Positions 1 to 13,989 of a DNA stretch of 64,000 nt are shown here, in pieces (the first letter of the stretch is position 1; each line of letters opens with the position of its first letter). Source of the stretch: Setophaga petechia (taxonomy: Eukaryota > Chordata > Aves > Passeriformes > Parulidae); the NCBI GenBank assembly GCA_024362935.1, contig JANCRA010000014.1, forward strand, positions 13,904,258 through 13,968,257, in the 5' to 3' direction. The notes beneath the pieces are model-generated. The model had not been told where the DNA came from, did no database searches, and saw only the letters and a program-made list of their open reading frames with translations. Position numbers and translations under genes: made by a program.

Positions 1-3000
1 TAAGATCTGTTAAAGGCAGCTTTGACTATAATGACATGAGACATGTAAGTGTACATTTGTACAGGTGCACATCAAAGCTTCTGATGCCAGCCCTAATTAA
101 ACTTCTTGCCTGCAAAACTATCTGTACTCCACCATGATGCTCTTCTCCAATTCTCAGTGCTCTGTGATCCATTTTAGCTCCCAGTTTACTTTTTTTGGTG
201 TTCCCTGGGGCTTACAGGGAGGATGAAAGAAACATGCTCCTTTCTGCCAGTGTTTATACTGGTTCATGACTGCAGAATAAAGGAATTTGTACTTGTATGG
301 TTTTGGAGAATTGATGGCCATGTCAGCTACAATTCCTACACTGATAAGGGATAGCAAAACATTTAATCCTTGCACTGAATAATGACAGTACAATAAAGTA
401 AGAGGTATTAATGAGTCCTTAAGTAAAATAAAACATTACTTTTTTAAGGAATATTTTTAACTGGAACTACTACTAATATAGTGTTGCCCTAAATTCTGGC
501 CTCAGGTACAAGGATGGATACAACAATGAAGCCAAAGATCCCCAACCTAATAAATAAAAGCAAGTGCAACAGCAGAGAAACATGTCCTGATTCATCTCTG
601 TGGAAGCATACCTGGAAACTGAGAAGCTCCTTAACCAGTGTAAGAATTGGCCAATATTCAGAAGGAATCCAACAGTTTGGCTGGGGAATATAAGACAAAC
701 AGAATCCAGCATGTCTGACTGACAGCACTGGTAGAGTCCAAATGAAAATACTCATCAATGTAAGTGCATTGTAAAGTATATGACAACTTCAAATCCAAAT
801 TTTAATTAAATACACAAATTTTGTATCTTTGAAGTCAACCTTTAAGGATAGGTATTTTTCAGGAATTTCCTCATTTATGGGCATCATGACAAACTGGCCC
901 CAGGGACAGAGAGGATGGTGGGCTGGTGTGGTGCAGTGACAGTCTAGGCCATAAGAGTGGCAGCTCCTTAGCACCCTTCAGCAGGCTGGCATGAGGCAAG
1001 AGATGTTGAAAACAGTCTTGTGACAATGAGGAAACAGGGATTACTCTTTACAGCTGCTATTCAAAGCCTCTGGAAATTCAGTGTGAAAAAAGTGAAGCTT
1101 GGATCAACTCTTATTATGTGTCTCTCCTTGCAAGTCACCTGCTGATATCAAGTTAAAAATGCCTTAACCAGGTCATAAAGGTGAAGTTAACTCTACAAAA
1201 TATCAGTTTAAATCCCATGCACCACCTGCAGTTTACATAAAATTTAAGAAGCACACAAATCTTGTGTCAAATTCCTGCTCAGGAATCAATTTTGCCTTAA
1301 CATACAAAGCAAACTACAGTGAGAGAAAGGTTATAGCATAATATTTAAAAGAAAATATGACATTCAGAAAAAAGTAAATATCATCATAATCCCTATAGTC
1401 TTCTCCTCCTCACTAAGAAAATGAATAGGATAGCTATCAGCTATCAGTTCACTCAAGAGGCATCTGCATAATACACTTAAAACAGGTACACAATTACATT
1501 TATTTTCATATAAAATCCAAATTTTCTACACAAAGAAGTTCTAAACACAATCCCAGGTCACATCCATCTTTCTTTGTTGGAAGCATAAAGAAAGAAAAAA
1601 AAGAAAAAAATATTCTAGAACAATCTTCCTCCTAACACATCCTCCCAGAAGCACCAAGCCAGGAGGATCCTCAGATGTATTTGATTGCAAGGATTCTCCA
1701 GATGCCATCTTCAGGTGATCTTCAGATGCAATGACTGCAAGACTTCAGACATTTTTCATTGCTCAGACTGACAACATGAAATGAAGGCAAAGAATCAACC
1801 AGCTAAGGAGCTACTTTAAATGACATTGTACAACTGCTAATACAGTTGTACACCAAACCAGCTGAAGGCTTTTCACCAATGCAGGGAAATTTCAGCACTG
1901 CAATATAGCAACAAGGGCCAAAGGGCAGGAGGAGGAATTAGTGGCCAAGCCAGTATACTTCTCATACCCAATATAAAAATGTAAATTGCTCAGTCCTCCC
2001 GTCCTCATTATTATTTCCAGCAAAAATTTAATCTGAACAGTGTTAGTAAAAGTTTATATTAGCAGTATACAGGTTAGAAAGTATAAATTATTAGATTTAT
2101 TTGTACTGGAAGGAAAATTGGAGTATATTTACAGAACAAATACACATGATGCAAATCTTGCTATTACTATGCATAGTGATAATGGGTCAGAGTGGAGAAC
2201 AAAGTAAAAACCTGGTTGTTCTGAAAAACAAGTTATTTACTGCTTGTGTAGAAGTGTTTGGGATCTTAGTGCATAAATCTAAGGAGCTTACTTTAATTGT
2301 TCAGGAGAACAGCAGATGCTCGGATTAAAATCCTAATTTACAAAACCAAAAAACCACATACAGGCACTCTCTGGGCATGCTCTCTAACATTGGCAGGCTT
2401 CATGCACATACTATAGAACAGAAAAAAGATCCTCAATACTCCTGTAGTTATTTCTATTTTATACCCAATACTTGTCTCTCAGGATTAATACAGCATATTC
2501 CTTTTCCAAAGGATGTCTAAGCCATTTTGTAAGGAATGACTCCCTCCTCTATTGATCTCCTCTAGCCATATCACACTTCTTTTGATACAGCTCTGGCAGC
2601 AGTAGGAGGAAACTATTACTTGATTTAGCTCATCTTGCTGCTTTGTTGTGGGCAGGCTCTGTGCCCCGTGTCAGCTCAGAACCAGCCTGAAGTCTCCTCC
2701 TGGCCCTGTTCTGGCAGGGCTTGGCTCTCACAGGGCACTGATGCTCCTGTCAGGGGCCCTGAGCTGTCACTGCCCACATGTCCCCACACCTGACACGAGC
2801 AGGCAGTGATGAGGGCAGTGTTTGTGAGCTGCAGCAGTGCTGGAGGGCAGCTGGGCTCATTACTCACTTCTCCAGCTGGAAACAGAGACCTTATTGTTGG
2901 GAGACCTTACCCCACCAGGGCATCTCAACCCAAAATTATCAATATATACACTCAGCCAAAGGCAGCTGCTCACTTCATTGTCAGTATGTCAGAACCATGG

Positions 3001-4885
3001 ACTGCAATTTTATTATCTGAGCCAGATCAGCTTGTTTGAATAATTGTGATTGTTCCTGAGTTTGGCCAATAGAACTGAATGAATTAAAAGCCCCAAGGTT
3101 TCAGATTTTTTCCCCTATATAAGCCAAACTGTTTTAAAGCTTAATAAGGCAACAACCACTTGGCAACACTCAGGCTGTTTTCCCACAAGCAGTTCAAAAA
3201 AGCTCTTCTCCCCTGTTCAGTGAATCTAGTTAGGAAACCAGTCTGCACCACCACAACACCAGTTCTATGCTGGAATACCAAAGTAAAAATCCACAAATCT
3301 TAGCTTCATTGTTATATAGGTTATAAATGATGAAAGAGCAAAGTCTCTTAAAAGGATGTATTTTTAAAAATCTCTCCTGAAACCTGAAATCCCTTGAAAT
3401 TATACCTGAGGTGATATTAACCTACTTGCCTAGAATAAAAAATTTCACAGCAAATTACTATTGCAAATATATATATATATTACATAGTGAACTATATATG
3501 CATTACTCACTCAGGAGGCTACCTTAAACATGCTGACATTATTAATCAGAAAAAAGCAATATGGTTTCTACAGGGTATTTTAAAATATTATTAATATTGC
3601 TGCTATGTCCCTTTCCTAAAATGCACACACACAGAAAACACACCCTAGAATTTAACAATTTGCATCACCCTGTGTTGTCCTTAGACTTTAACTTTGCACT
3701 CTGGTTTCTGCCATCCAGTGATCTGGCAGCAGTGTTTTATCTCTGTTAAATGACAGACTACATTCCTACAATCAAGAATACTACAGAAAAAGCTTCTCTC
3801 AGTCCCTCCTGTACTTTAAATAATGAAGTTTTCCCTTTCAGCTTGTAATCAGAAGCCCCAGGATTATTGCCAAATATGTGTTTCTTGGATACCAGGCAAA
3901 GATTCCTGTCTACCATTTAGTTCTTTAGGTTTATTTTCTGAGTCAAGCTGAAGGCTCCAAAAAATATTAATTCACAGTTTAAAGACTTGCAAAAAGGAAA
4001 AAGGTTGTCTTCACTAAGTCTTAGCAATCAGTAGGAAAACAGAAAATTTAATTTTGACTGTTTAAGTTCAAAATTATTTTCTGATTAACTATTTTACTAG
4101 AAATCACTGAAGTAACATTAAAAAGAGCAAGGAGATACAGACCTTGTCATAACTTGGATACCTAGGAAGTAATCTCTAAACTTATTAAAGGAGTGAGTTT
4201 TCCCCCTTGTTTCCTCAAAAGTGAAAGATCAGGAAGTAGAGAATTCACTTAACAAAGCTGGATCTCTACTGAAACACAACACAGGGTGTTACAAGTCCCA
4301 GCTATGACCCTGAGACACTCATGAGAGGTGGCTGCACTTCCCAAGAAATGAAACAGGAAAGTGGCCATGGCTGCCACTCTCCATGACACAGCACTTCCCT
4401 GCACTGCCCTGGTACTGCAAGATCTATGGCAAGCATAAGTCATCCTCTGCTTTCAGTTTGTTTGCCTTTACAAATCTTTATTTTTTCCCTTTCTGCTGTT
4501 ACCTATAGGTTTCAAAATGTATTCTTTTCCTTTCTTTTTGAAAGCATGACCTTATTCTTCTCACTATTATTTCTGCTACCAGGTCCAAACTGGAAGCACT
4601 GGGTTGAATTCAAACTGGTTTCCCCCATACCAAAATACAACCAACTGCCAGAGCCAACTGATCAGGCAATATGGACCAGAACTTGCTGAAAATGACAGTT
4701 TACTAAATTTACAGAAGTCCCATTACCAAAATTATTCCAAATTTAATTTACTGTCAGTTTAGTAGATTGTGTTTCTAAGCATCTATTTTCAAGTTACTAT
4801 GGAAACAATTCCTGATACTTCTATCCTAACTCAAAATTAAGATGAGTAATTTTAATGTAAAACGCTTCGTGTGACAAAGTGAAGT
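1..4885. other. AT-rich intergenic DNA, no gene recognised
   Basis: This stretch is AT-rich with many short open frames on both strands, none with a recognisable domain or a chain of frame-compatible splice sites. A short TA microsatellite lies at about 3468-3481 and a moderately GC-rich, CpG-poor piece at about 2640-2860. In mammals the neighbour on this side of DNAJA2 is NETO2, so a distal 3' UTR or regulatory DNA of such a gene cannot be excluded, but no NETO2-like coding sequence is seen. Confidence 0.5.
3468..3481. repeat. TA dinucleotide microsatellite
   Basis: About seven AT/TA units in a row within AT-rich intergenic DNA. It is short and carries no other signal. Confidence 0.6.
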
Positions 4886-5970
4886 TTAAGGGGGGTTCAG
4901 CAGGATTTTAGGCGTGGGCACGGCAGAGGCAGGCTCAGGTGGGAGCGGAGTCATTTCCCGAGCAAGAGCTCCCTCGAGCGGCGACAGCGGCCCCGGGGGC
5001 TCCGCAGCGAGCAGGGACACGGGCCCAGCGCCACGGCTGCCCCCGAAATCATCCTTTAATGAAAGGAGACAAGTAAGAGGGACAAATAACACACAGACAT
5101 AGGGAAGTTCATAACCTTAAGGTAATTGAATTCAACTCAGGTCAGCTGCATCCCCAGCTGTCACAAACACAGAGTATTTTTATTGTTTTAAAGTCACCAA
5201 CATTACTTAGATTGGGAAACTGCCACATTTTAAACACCAGGCTTTTCTCTCTTTCATTTTTTTGTCTTCAAGATTTGATAATCAAAATGAGAAAGGAACA
5301 AGAATGTTCTTTAAACTGCATGCTTCGTTTTATCCAGAAAATAAATATGCCCACTTTGTCTTACTTGAGGGAGACTAATTTCTTTCCAGATAGAAAGATT
5401 TCAAATTTATCTGAAGATACTCCAGATGAACCAAAGTAATTGTTCTTCTGGAGTGCCTGCGTTTCTGGCAATGAAGGCAGAGCAGAAGACTTCAGCAAGG
5501 CAGCGCGGGCACCCTGGGCTGTTTTCAGCAATGCCTTCGCACAGCGCCGGGAATAGCCCCGATCCTCATCACAGAGCCAGCCAGCCCTGCTTCACTGCCA
5601 CACGGAAAATTTCCGGGATGCAGGAAAAAAAACAAATAAGCAGCAAGAGAAACGAGTTTAAGTCCTTTACCACGGACTTTTCCTAGAGGGAGCTGCTAAC
5701 GTAACAGCGCAAAGCACACCCTGCTCGCAGCCATCGCTTGGCGCACGGTCTTAAAGAACTGCTCCCAGCTTTAGGCAGAGAGGGCTGGAAAGCATTCCAG
5801 GGATGAGAGAAGCCGGGGTTTCTCCAGCCTCAGACCTCTAGCTAAGAGGTATTTTGTCAGTGACTGCCCCCTCCGGTTCAAGGGAGCTCAGCCGCAGCCG
5901 GGCCGGTGCAGGCTCGCGGGGCTGCAGTGGGTATCCCCGGCAGGCACAAACGCAGCGCAACGAAGCGCTT
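4886..5970. promoter_or_regulatory. CpG-rich patch in intergenic DNA, possible promoter or first exon
   Basis: Two GC- and CpG-rich blocks (about 4886-5055 and 5430-5960) interrupt AT-rich DNA 9-10 kb upstream of DNAJA2. The first block ends in a good + strand donor-like sequence (GACAA then GTAAGAG, gt at 5072-5073), as expected of a noncoding first exon with its promoter. Short frames are open on both strands across the first block, but neither resembles a known protein. In a bird genome such a patch could be a distal promoter, a lncRNA start, an enhancer or a decayed repeat. The sequence alone does not decide between these. Confidence 0.3.
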
Positions 5971-8900
5971 GGAGTTTTTATCACAGACAGCAGATGCCAA
6001 ATTCCTTCATTCCTTACAGAGATGAAAGGGGGAAAAAAAGGCAGAAATCTTCAATACAGAAATCTCCTATACTTGTCTGATATGCTAAGTTGCATGTCCA
6101 ACAGAATACAGACTATTTAAATGGCATTTTAAAGGTGAGAAAATTGCATACACAAAAGAAGTCAGAATCCCTTTGCGGTACTCTTTTGCCTGGACTGTTC
6201 CTACTTCCTGATTACTTTGCAAATCAGATTTTAGCTGGAAATGCTGCATTTAGTTCAGGAAAGGGATAACTACTGTGCTCTATTAGAAGCATTAACCAAA
6301 ATTTCCCCAAAATTGGGGAAAATTCTTTAGAACAACAACTTTATATCACAAATAATCTTAGCTGAGAAGAGAGTCTGGCCTTATTTTTGGGGGAGTTTGA
6401 TTAGATTCTCTTAAAACTCCCAAGCTTATATATGAACCCTGTGACCAAGTCAGGAGAGCCATCTTTGAATATCTTAGGTATTACTGTTTCTCACAAACCC
6501 TTCCATTATTTTTTATTCAGGCCTTTTCTCCCACTTCAAATTAAAAAAAAAAATCATTAAGTAACACAGGAAGAGATTTTATTTCTTCATCTTTCCCCCT
6601 TCCGAGACCTGTCAGAAGAAGTCAGAAATGAGTCATTATTCAAGAGGAGTACAATGATGATGATAACAAGCTAACAGTTCTTTTTCACATTTTCAGAGAG
6701 TGCAAAGGTAGCAGATGCATGAATGCACAATTCCTGCTTTTAATACAAGAGAGGATCTGCAAGTCAATTCTAATATTTCCCTCCCCTAAGTTCTGCATTA
6801 TCCCTGCAGACTAAAGAGATTGGTGGTAGCTGAAAGGCAAAAATCTCACTTTCAGATACTCTGTCCACATTATTAGTTCAGTGACATATAAAAAACTTTG
6901 CTGATTTTAACTTGTTATTCAAACATGATTCAAATTGGAAAAGATCAGACTGATATTGGGTAAAGCTCCAGACTTGCACTTATGCTGAAATCAATGGTAA
7001 AAGTCAGATCAACTGGAACAAGTCTGAAGCTAAAGTTATGAAGTAACCTTTAGAACAACAACAAATAATGCAATAGGTATTGGTGCATGGTTAAGCAAAC
7101 TCATAAAAATCTCTTTATAAGGACAGATGTGCCCTTTAGTACACAGCTCTGAAACAGCACTCTTGAACTAGTCAAGAGATACTGCTCCAGCTTGTAAAAG
7201 TGTTTGATGTTAGAAAGCTTCAAATGTGACAATCCTCTGCATTTTTTCCAAGCACAAAGATCTATCTTGTACATAAAACTTTTATCAGATGCACTTCCTC
7301 CAAAATAACACATAACTCTAGACATCAAAATTTTGACTATATAAAGGACAAAAGAAAATGCAGATACCTTCATAACTGAAGATGAAATATTATTCTTTGT
7401 TATTTGTTTTGTAGTCTTTGCACTTACAAAAATAACTGTGGTGAAATATTTTGTGTAAACTAATTTATCTGAGACACAATGTAAACTGGGAAGAGTGTGT
7501 GCAATGGAAAATGGAAAAGGAGAAACCTGATATTCAGCAGTTTCTAGTAAATTCCTTTGCATTTCCTAAGCACTGTCTATAAATGTGTTGATCCATTAAT
7601 AATTTGACTCTTAGCTATAATAAAATTACAAATATAAGCTTAAAGCATAGATGAGAGAGTCACAATTCATCACCACCTGGAATTCAGCAACAACTTTCAG
7701 GAACCTCTTTACCCTGTGAAAGGACAAGACTGTCAAAAGCTGGGCTGGCTTTGTTTAAGATGGTTTATGGATAGGCTGATGAGCAGCTGTGGTTTCCTCT
7801 ATAGAATAAATAAGTTATTCAGTGAACTGTTTCTGCAGAATACTTTCAGTATAGTTGACACATGTCCCAGCCTCAAAATATTACACACCTTTGCTGCCTC
7901 CTTTCTTCTCCAAAGGTATGTTTATAGCAGATGGACCTTCAGAGGCAGCTTATTGCCTCCAGAAGCCATATTACTGCTGGGTTTGGGTTTTTGCTAAAGC
8001 ATTCTTAAAATAAACATTAACCTGTTTGTCCCCAGTCACCTTCTCTTACAGTTTCTTTCATCCTGGTTTAAATCTTTGTACAGTCCAGCACTACCTCACC
8101 TCCCCTCCTCACAGCCATTCCCCTCTCCCTCTGCTTTTAGAGGGCCTGGTTTACCTGTATCAGCTGCTTCAGGAACATTTAAATACATCTAAAGGTGTAG
8201 CAATAGGATCTTTACATTTATGTGACAGGAAAATGTCATTGTTACTCTGCTTTTATTGAGAACAGGCCTTCTCATAAAGAACAGGTACAACACAAAGTAG
8301 TAGATGACAGAATGGTTTTCTTCACTGAGAGTGTTTCCACCCATTACAGAAACCAGGCCCTAGGAGGAGACACTGTTAAAAGCAGATAGTTCAAAAAGAT
8401 GCAAACTTCAGCTGAACCCAAATTTTAAGCATGAAATACAAAACCTGTGTAAACCTGTGTGCATGCAGAGATGGTGGGTTTGCAGGTGTTTTTACCAAAT
8501 GTAGCCTTTATCTTAAGAATGTCTTTTGTTCTGACTCCACACAGAGTTAAGTGCACACAACCAGCAGGGCTTCAGAGTAATGCTTGTGAAGAGTTCCTAG
8601 AGTGTAAGTGAATTGAATTGTCAGTAAAATTAAAAGATTGCATGCTTCCACTCAGGGGAAAAAGAAAATTCTTCCAACACTGAAAAAAAGACAAATTTTA
8701 TATAAAGTAGTGAATGCAAGCATAACACTGTTATACTACAAACTATGGTAACTAAAAGAAACAAACAGCAAGGCCACTTACATCTCAGCTGTGACATTCA
8801 CTATTGCACCCTAATCAATTGAAACACTTTTTCCAAACACAAACCTTATTAAAAACATTTTTGTCTACTATGATGATTACAGTAGCACTAAGATCTTTAC

Positions 8901-11900
8901 ATTAGGAAAGAAGGAAGCTGGACTTCATTCAGGATCTTAGAGGGCTGGCTGATGTTTTTTCAGCATTGATTTTTATACTTTTCCTCCAAAATCATGTTTC
9001 AGCAAAGATGATTTGGTTTTATTGGTTTTATATACAAAAATTATGGGTTTCAAATAAACTTCTCACAAACATTCTCAAATCTTAAGTAAGGCTCTTTAAA
9101 AGTAATTGAGAAAAGTTTCTAAAACCCACTCCTTTTTGTTTAAGGTAAAACATTGATTCCTTACAGAAGCTAATTTTCACAACACCTTTTTTTCAGTACT
9201 GATATCCATATGACATACCTGTATCACACTTCTGTTGCAATAAGCTCTGCACTCCATAGAAATCCCCCAAAGCACAGCTTTAGCACATCAGGAACAGCAG
9301 ACAACCAACCAATTACACAATGTGAACCTGCCAAATAATACCAGAAATGATGATTAGAATAAAACAATAGTGTGTTGATGCTTATCTAGGGCTAAGACAT
9401 AGACACAGACAGAAATGCACAGACTGTTCTCAAACACTGCCTGGCACCCAGCTTCCAGGGAAATCAGTGAGAGGGGTTGCAATGAGCTGCAATTCAAATG
9501 GAGAAGGAAGGTCCTTGCAATGTCAACTTTTCAATGTGTATATGCATGCACACACTTTTTAGCTTTTTATACACATACACACTTTTTTCTTTACTCATCC
9601 AGCTCTTACTAAAGGATAAAATAACAATCCTTTTGAGCTTTTTCCCAAGCTTAGGGAAAAAAGCTTTTCATCTTGCTAAAGACCATTATAAATTCAGCCT
9701 GATAATCTAACTTAGTACTCCATAACATCAGCTCAGACACCATATGTCAAGCTGTGTTGAAACTTTCAATTTATCTTGCTCTGGCTCACAGAGGAATGTT
9801 TGTGATCAAGAGTTAATTAGGAAAAGATAAGGTTAATAAATTTAATTGGTATATTTTTCTGACCATTCCCAGTCTTGAAAAAGGTCTATACATAACACCT
9901 AACACTGTTCATCACTCAGAAATCTCTCATTGAGGAAGAAATTAAATCACTTCTCCCCCAATCTATGTTGCTTTGTGATCTCTGACTGTACACCCAAAAA
10001 TTCCAAATCCTAAATCCAAATTCAAAACACTTTATTTACAAGAATAAAATGATTTGCCACATGATCTTCAGATGGAAACAACCAGTAAAGCCAAAGTGCC
10101 TTGATAACTTGGCATTTAAAAATATAGAACTCCTAAATTCTTCTAGCTAACTCAGCAGGAAAATCCCTTAAGCTCACCCCCTCCCTGCTCCCCCTTTCAG
10201 ATCCCCACAGTGCAGGCTGTTTAGCTTGTTTAGCACTACCTGCCAGTGTTCCCCTCCTTGCTGATGTCTGCCTTCATTTTGTAAGGAACACATGCCCAGC
10301 ACTCAGATAAAAAGTAAGTAACTTTCTGATTTTCTCTCAGCTCTGCTCAGTTGGGGTTGCAGGCAAAGGACAGACCAGGGAGTTGGTGTTGGCATGAGAT
10401 TCAGTGAACTGAACAAAATGTGTGAAACTACTGACATGACATTAAAAAAATTCCCTAGCAATTACAAATAACACTATGAGGGGGTGACAAAAGTTACAGA
10501 TAGGACTGTGAGGGTGGCTGGGTGCCACAGGTGCTTGAGGAGGAGTCAGAGGAGAAACTGTCAGACAGCAGAGAGAACTGGAGGGGACTGCCAGGGGCAT
10601 TCCAGGACTAAAGTCATGCAAGGTCAGCCCCTCAGGGTGACCGTGTCACTAACACCATGCAAGGCTGGGATTATCTGAGTAACCCAAATCTGAGTGCAGA
10701 TGTAGCAAACCTGGGGCCAATGTGCAGCAAGTCATGAGGGGTGGATTGTTTATTTGGGAGGAGCTTGCATTGGAAAAACAGAGGTGTAATGACAGCAAAG
10801 GACAGGGCCAGGAGATGGCCAGAGGAAGGAGGTGTGCAGCTCATTCCTGGTGCTGCCAGGGGCACTGTCAGTACCTGCCAGCCCTGGCTTCCATCCCCAC
10901 CCCTGGGCAGGACAATAAACCAGAGCTGCTCTGGCCCTGCCAAAGCTCCCCTGCCCTGTCAGTGAGCTCAGGAGAGGTGGGCAGGTGCTCTCCCTGCTCA
11001 CTGAGGGAGCTCCTGGCTGCCTCTGCCTCTGGTGCCCTGTGGAGCTGCCCTCTTCCCAACAGGCCCTTCAGAGCCCTCAAATTCTCCACAAATTTCATGT
11101 CCTTTGTCTTCACTGGCTTGCTTTCCATTGCTAAAAGGGTCTAGAAATGAGACAGTGGGCAGGATACATTGACTGCCTTATCTGATGAAAGCTGATACCA
11201 AAAATATGTCAAAGAATGGCCATAGAGGTTCAGCAATTTTTTTTCAGTGTAACTGCATTCTTTAACAGTATTTAAACACAACATCTTTTTTTTTAATTTA
11301 AATTTGATTGTTTAGTAATAAAGCAGGAGTTAGTGCTGCCCAGTCATATTTTCATGTTCAGACCACACTGAACACATAAAATAACCTCATAAATAAGCCT
11401 GAACAGGGGTTATTTCATTTGTAGTAACATAAATTGATGTCTTTCCAATTTTCCAGTGATGAACGTGATCAATATTATTTTATTTCTAAGAAAACATCAT
11501 CAAATGCTCCATTTTAAAAAAGAAATTAAATTTGTTTTATAAAGAATGAAAAAAAAAAGTCTGAAACAATAACTGAATTTGAATAGTCCCTTTTGGTGCC
11601 TATGTAAGGATAAAACAACACCTCAAAGACTGCAGTCTATCTAGAAACAAACAAACATTCATATAGCTACTGCTTTTTATCATAGTGTGATAATAATAAC
11701 ATTAGAACTAAATGAAAAGCTCTTATCTGAAAGAAGAATAAAATCATTTTAAAAAATGAAAAAGACATACAAAGGAAACAAAGAATGTGCAAGTGATATC
11801 AAAAGAAGCGGGGGAGGACACATTTTTGGATTCCAAGGGAAGTCTCAATTTGAAGATATTTTGAAAGCAATTTGAATGTGAGATATGGCCAGCTGTGTGT

Positions 11901-12229
11901 CCAATGTGTTCTGTCAGTACAGCTCACAAGTCTATGATAAAAGCAGAGTGCAGGAAGAAAAAACATCACCTTGCTCCTCATCCACATTTGAATTCAATAA
12001 AAAGCTAATTATCCCAGCCTAGGATTCTTTAGCTTCATTTAAAAACAAAATGTAAAGTTTCATCCCAGAGGTGTTTTCTTATTATTTATTGCTTAGTTTG
12101 ATTGTGCAAGATATAAACCAGGCCTGTAGTAACAAACCTGGCTGTTGTGGCAGGGAAGAAGGAAGCTGCTCTAAAGTGGCTCCTTGTGCTGTGCTGCAGC
12201 TGATGGCCTGAGCTCCCCTCTCCCCACAG
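5971..12229. other. Intergenic DNA, no gene recognised
   Basis: AT-rich intergenic DNA. The longest open frame (7101-7562, - strand, 153 codons) has a low-complexity, AT-driven composition and no recognisable domain. A GC-richer segment at about 10480-11140 has overlapping short frames on both strands and an AATAAA at about 10914-10919. It could be an old repeat, possibly LTR-like, but I could not identify its ends. Confidence 0.45.
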
Positions 12230-12299
12230 CCCCAGCCCTGGCTCACCTGCCTGCCAGCACGGCCTCACTGCCAGCAGGAGCCTCCCAGCTCCCAGACAG
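12230..12299 (+). other. Exon-like 70-bp segment, unassigned
   Basis: A pyrimidine-rich acceptor (TCTCCCCACAG, ending 12229) and a consensus donor (CAG then GTAAGG, gt at 12300-12301) frame a GC-rich 70-bp block in otherwise AT-rich DNA. It could be an internal exon of a + strand noncoding transcript. No neighbouring exon was found, and such pairs also arise by chance. Confidence 0.2.
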
Positions 12300-13989
12300 G
12301 TAAGGCTGGGCTGAATCATCCTTTCAGAGAACTTCCTCCCCACAGCCATAGATAAGAATGGCACCTCACTGGTTTGAGCAACTCACCTTCTTAGAGCTTC
12401 AGCTGTTTGTTTTTTTAATGCAAAGAAAACATAAACACTATGGTATGCTGAACATTCCTTATATCTTAAATAGTGCTTATATCAGTCTGCTGATTCTGCT
12501 TAACACCTAAAAAACCAAATCTGAGCTGTAGGGCAAAGAAGCAATCCTCCACACACTCCTAACTTTTCTTCCTACCTGACTGCCCACTAAAAAAAACCAA
12601 CAAACCTATATGACAAAAACTATCTTCTCTAGAAACATATCAATCTGTCAGCAAGTACAGTCTAAAATAGTCGAGCCATGTATGCACAGCAGAGAGTTCT
12701 TAGAGCAGATGAATTTAGCCTTACCAAAATAAAAGATGAAACCAAGTAAAGTGATGCACAGGTAAACCAAATCATGAAGCCTTACTGGCTCTGTAGGTCA
12801 AACCATGAAATTCCCAAAGGCTGTACAGGCACCAAAAACACCAAAGAAAAATACCTCTCTTTACAAGGGCTTTTCTTACTTTCTGTGCATCTCTGAACCA
12901 GACTAATAATTACAGTCCATAGGACTGTTTTCCACCATTCTCTGCCCTGCCACTCTTTTTCTCCCTCCAAAACTGGCCTCCATTTTCTTTTGAAGCTCTT
13001 GACTGCTGCCACACCCGCAACCCCAGAGGCAGGTATTAACCATCATGTGCTGAAGCAGATCATTACAGGCCAAATAAACACACTGATGGAATTTAGGGCC
13101 CCAAAACCACCCTCCCAACAAGCAGCAGAGAAGCCACCAGCAGACTGTACTTCCCAATCCAGCCCCAGGATTGTGCAACCACAGGCTGTGTCCCCATGAA
13201 GGGCAACCCTACACACAAAGAGGGAAGAAGCCTTCAGGCACTCAGATCTGTCCCCCTTAGGCAAGGGACCTATTCAAATCTCTATGCCACAAGCACAACA
13301 ATCTTTTGAAAGGGCCTTTTCTGTTCTCTCTCACAGGTCAGGCCAGTAATCTGTTCCCAGCAGGCTCTCCTCAGGCCACAGCCTTGCTCACCTCTTCCTC
13401 AGGGAGCATCCTCTCTGAGGCCCAGCCTGGGTTTACCCAGACAGAAAACAAGAAGCCAGTTTTGGGGTTTTCCCTCATACAGACCCCATACCATCACCCT
13501 TAGCCATGCACCTGCCCCAGCTCTTAGAGCCTTCCAGCAGCCCCTGCCCAACAAGGGGGTAACAACCAAGAGACTACAGCCGAGAAAGGGCTTAGTGCTC
13601 TCCCAGCCCAGCTTTAAGAGACAAACATCTAATTAAACACAACCCAGCTTTTTATTTGCCTGCAAAGATTGGTGCCCAGCTGGGGCTTTGGGGTTGCTGC
13701 ACTTTGTGAGTCACTCTGGGCTTCACACAGCAACTGGTGCTTCAGATCCCAGCAGTGGAGCAAAGCACAAAACCAGAGCAGATGGGTACCAGTGCTATTT
13801 CTAACCACTTAGCAATATGTCCCTGAAGAAGGAAAACCCACTGGTGCCTGAGGGCAGGCAGCAGCTTGGTGTGCAGGTGCCCCATGCTCCTCAGTGCCAT
13901 GCTTGGGGAGGCAGGAGCTGGGGGCTGAGGGGACACGGGTGCCCTGACAGTGGCATTTCAGGTTCAACGTTTCAGGCAGAGACCAACAG
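12300..13989. other. Intergenic DNA, no gene recognised
   Basis: Mixed-composition intergenic DNA, moderately GC-rich and CpG-poor from about 13.0 to 13.9 kb. A 17-bp phrase, GGCATTTCAGGTTCAAC, occurs twice (about 13951 and 13994), the second copy at the start of the CR1 fragment. No coding gene is supported. Confidence 0.45.

Noticed and set aside
154..758. Three hydrophobic - strand frames at the window edge, considered as a membrane-protein gene
   Set aside because: The frames are not joined by consistent splice phases, and I recognise no family. The composition suits AT-rich noncoding DNA.
7101..7562. 153-codon open frame on the - strand
   Set aside because: AT-driven composition rich in K, S, F and I, no recognisable domain, no CpG promoter and no splice partners. 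Most likely chance.
10480..11140. GC-richer stretch with an AATAAA, considered as a solo LTR
   Set aside because: I could not define TG...CA ends or a target-site duplication, so no mobile-element call is supported.
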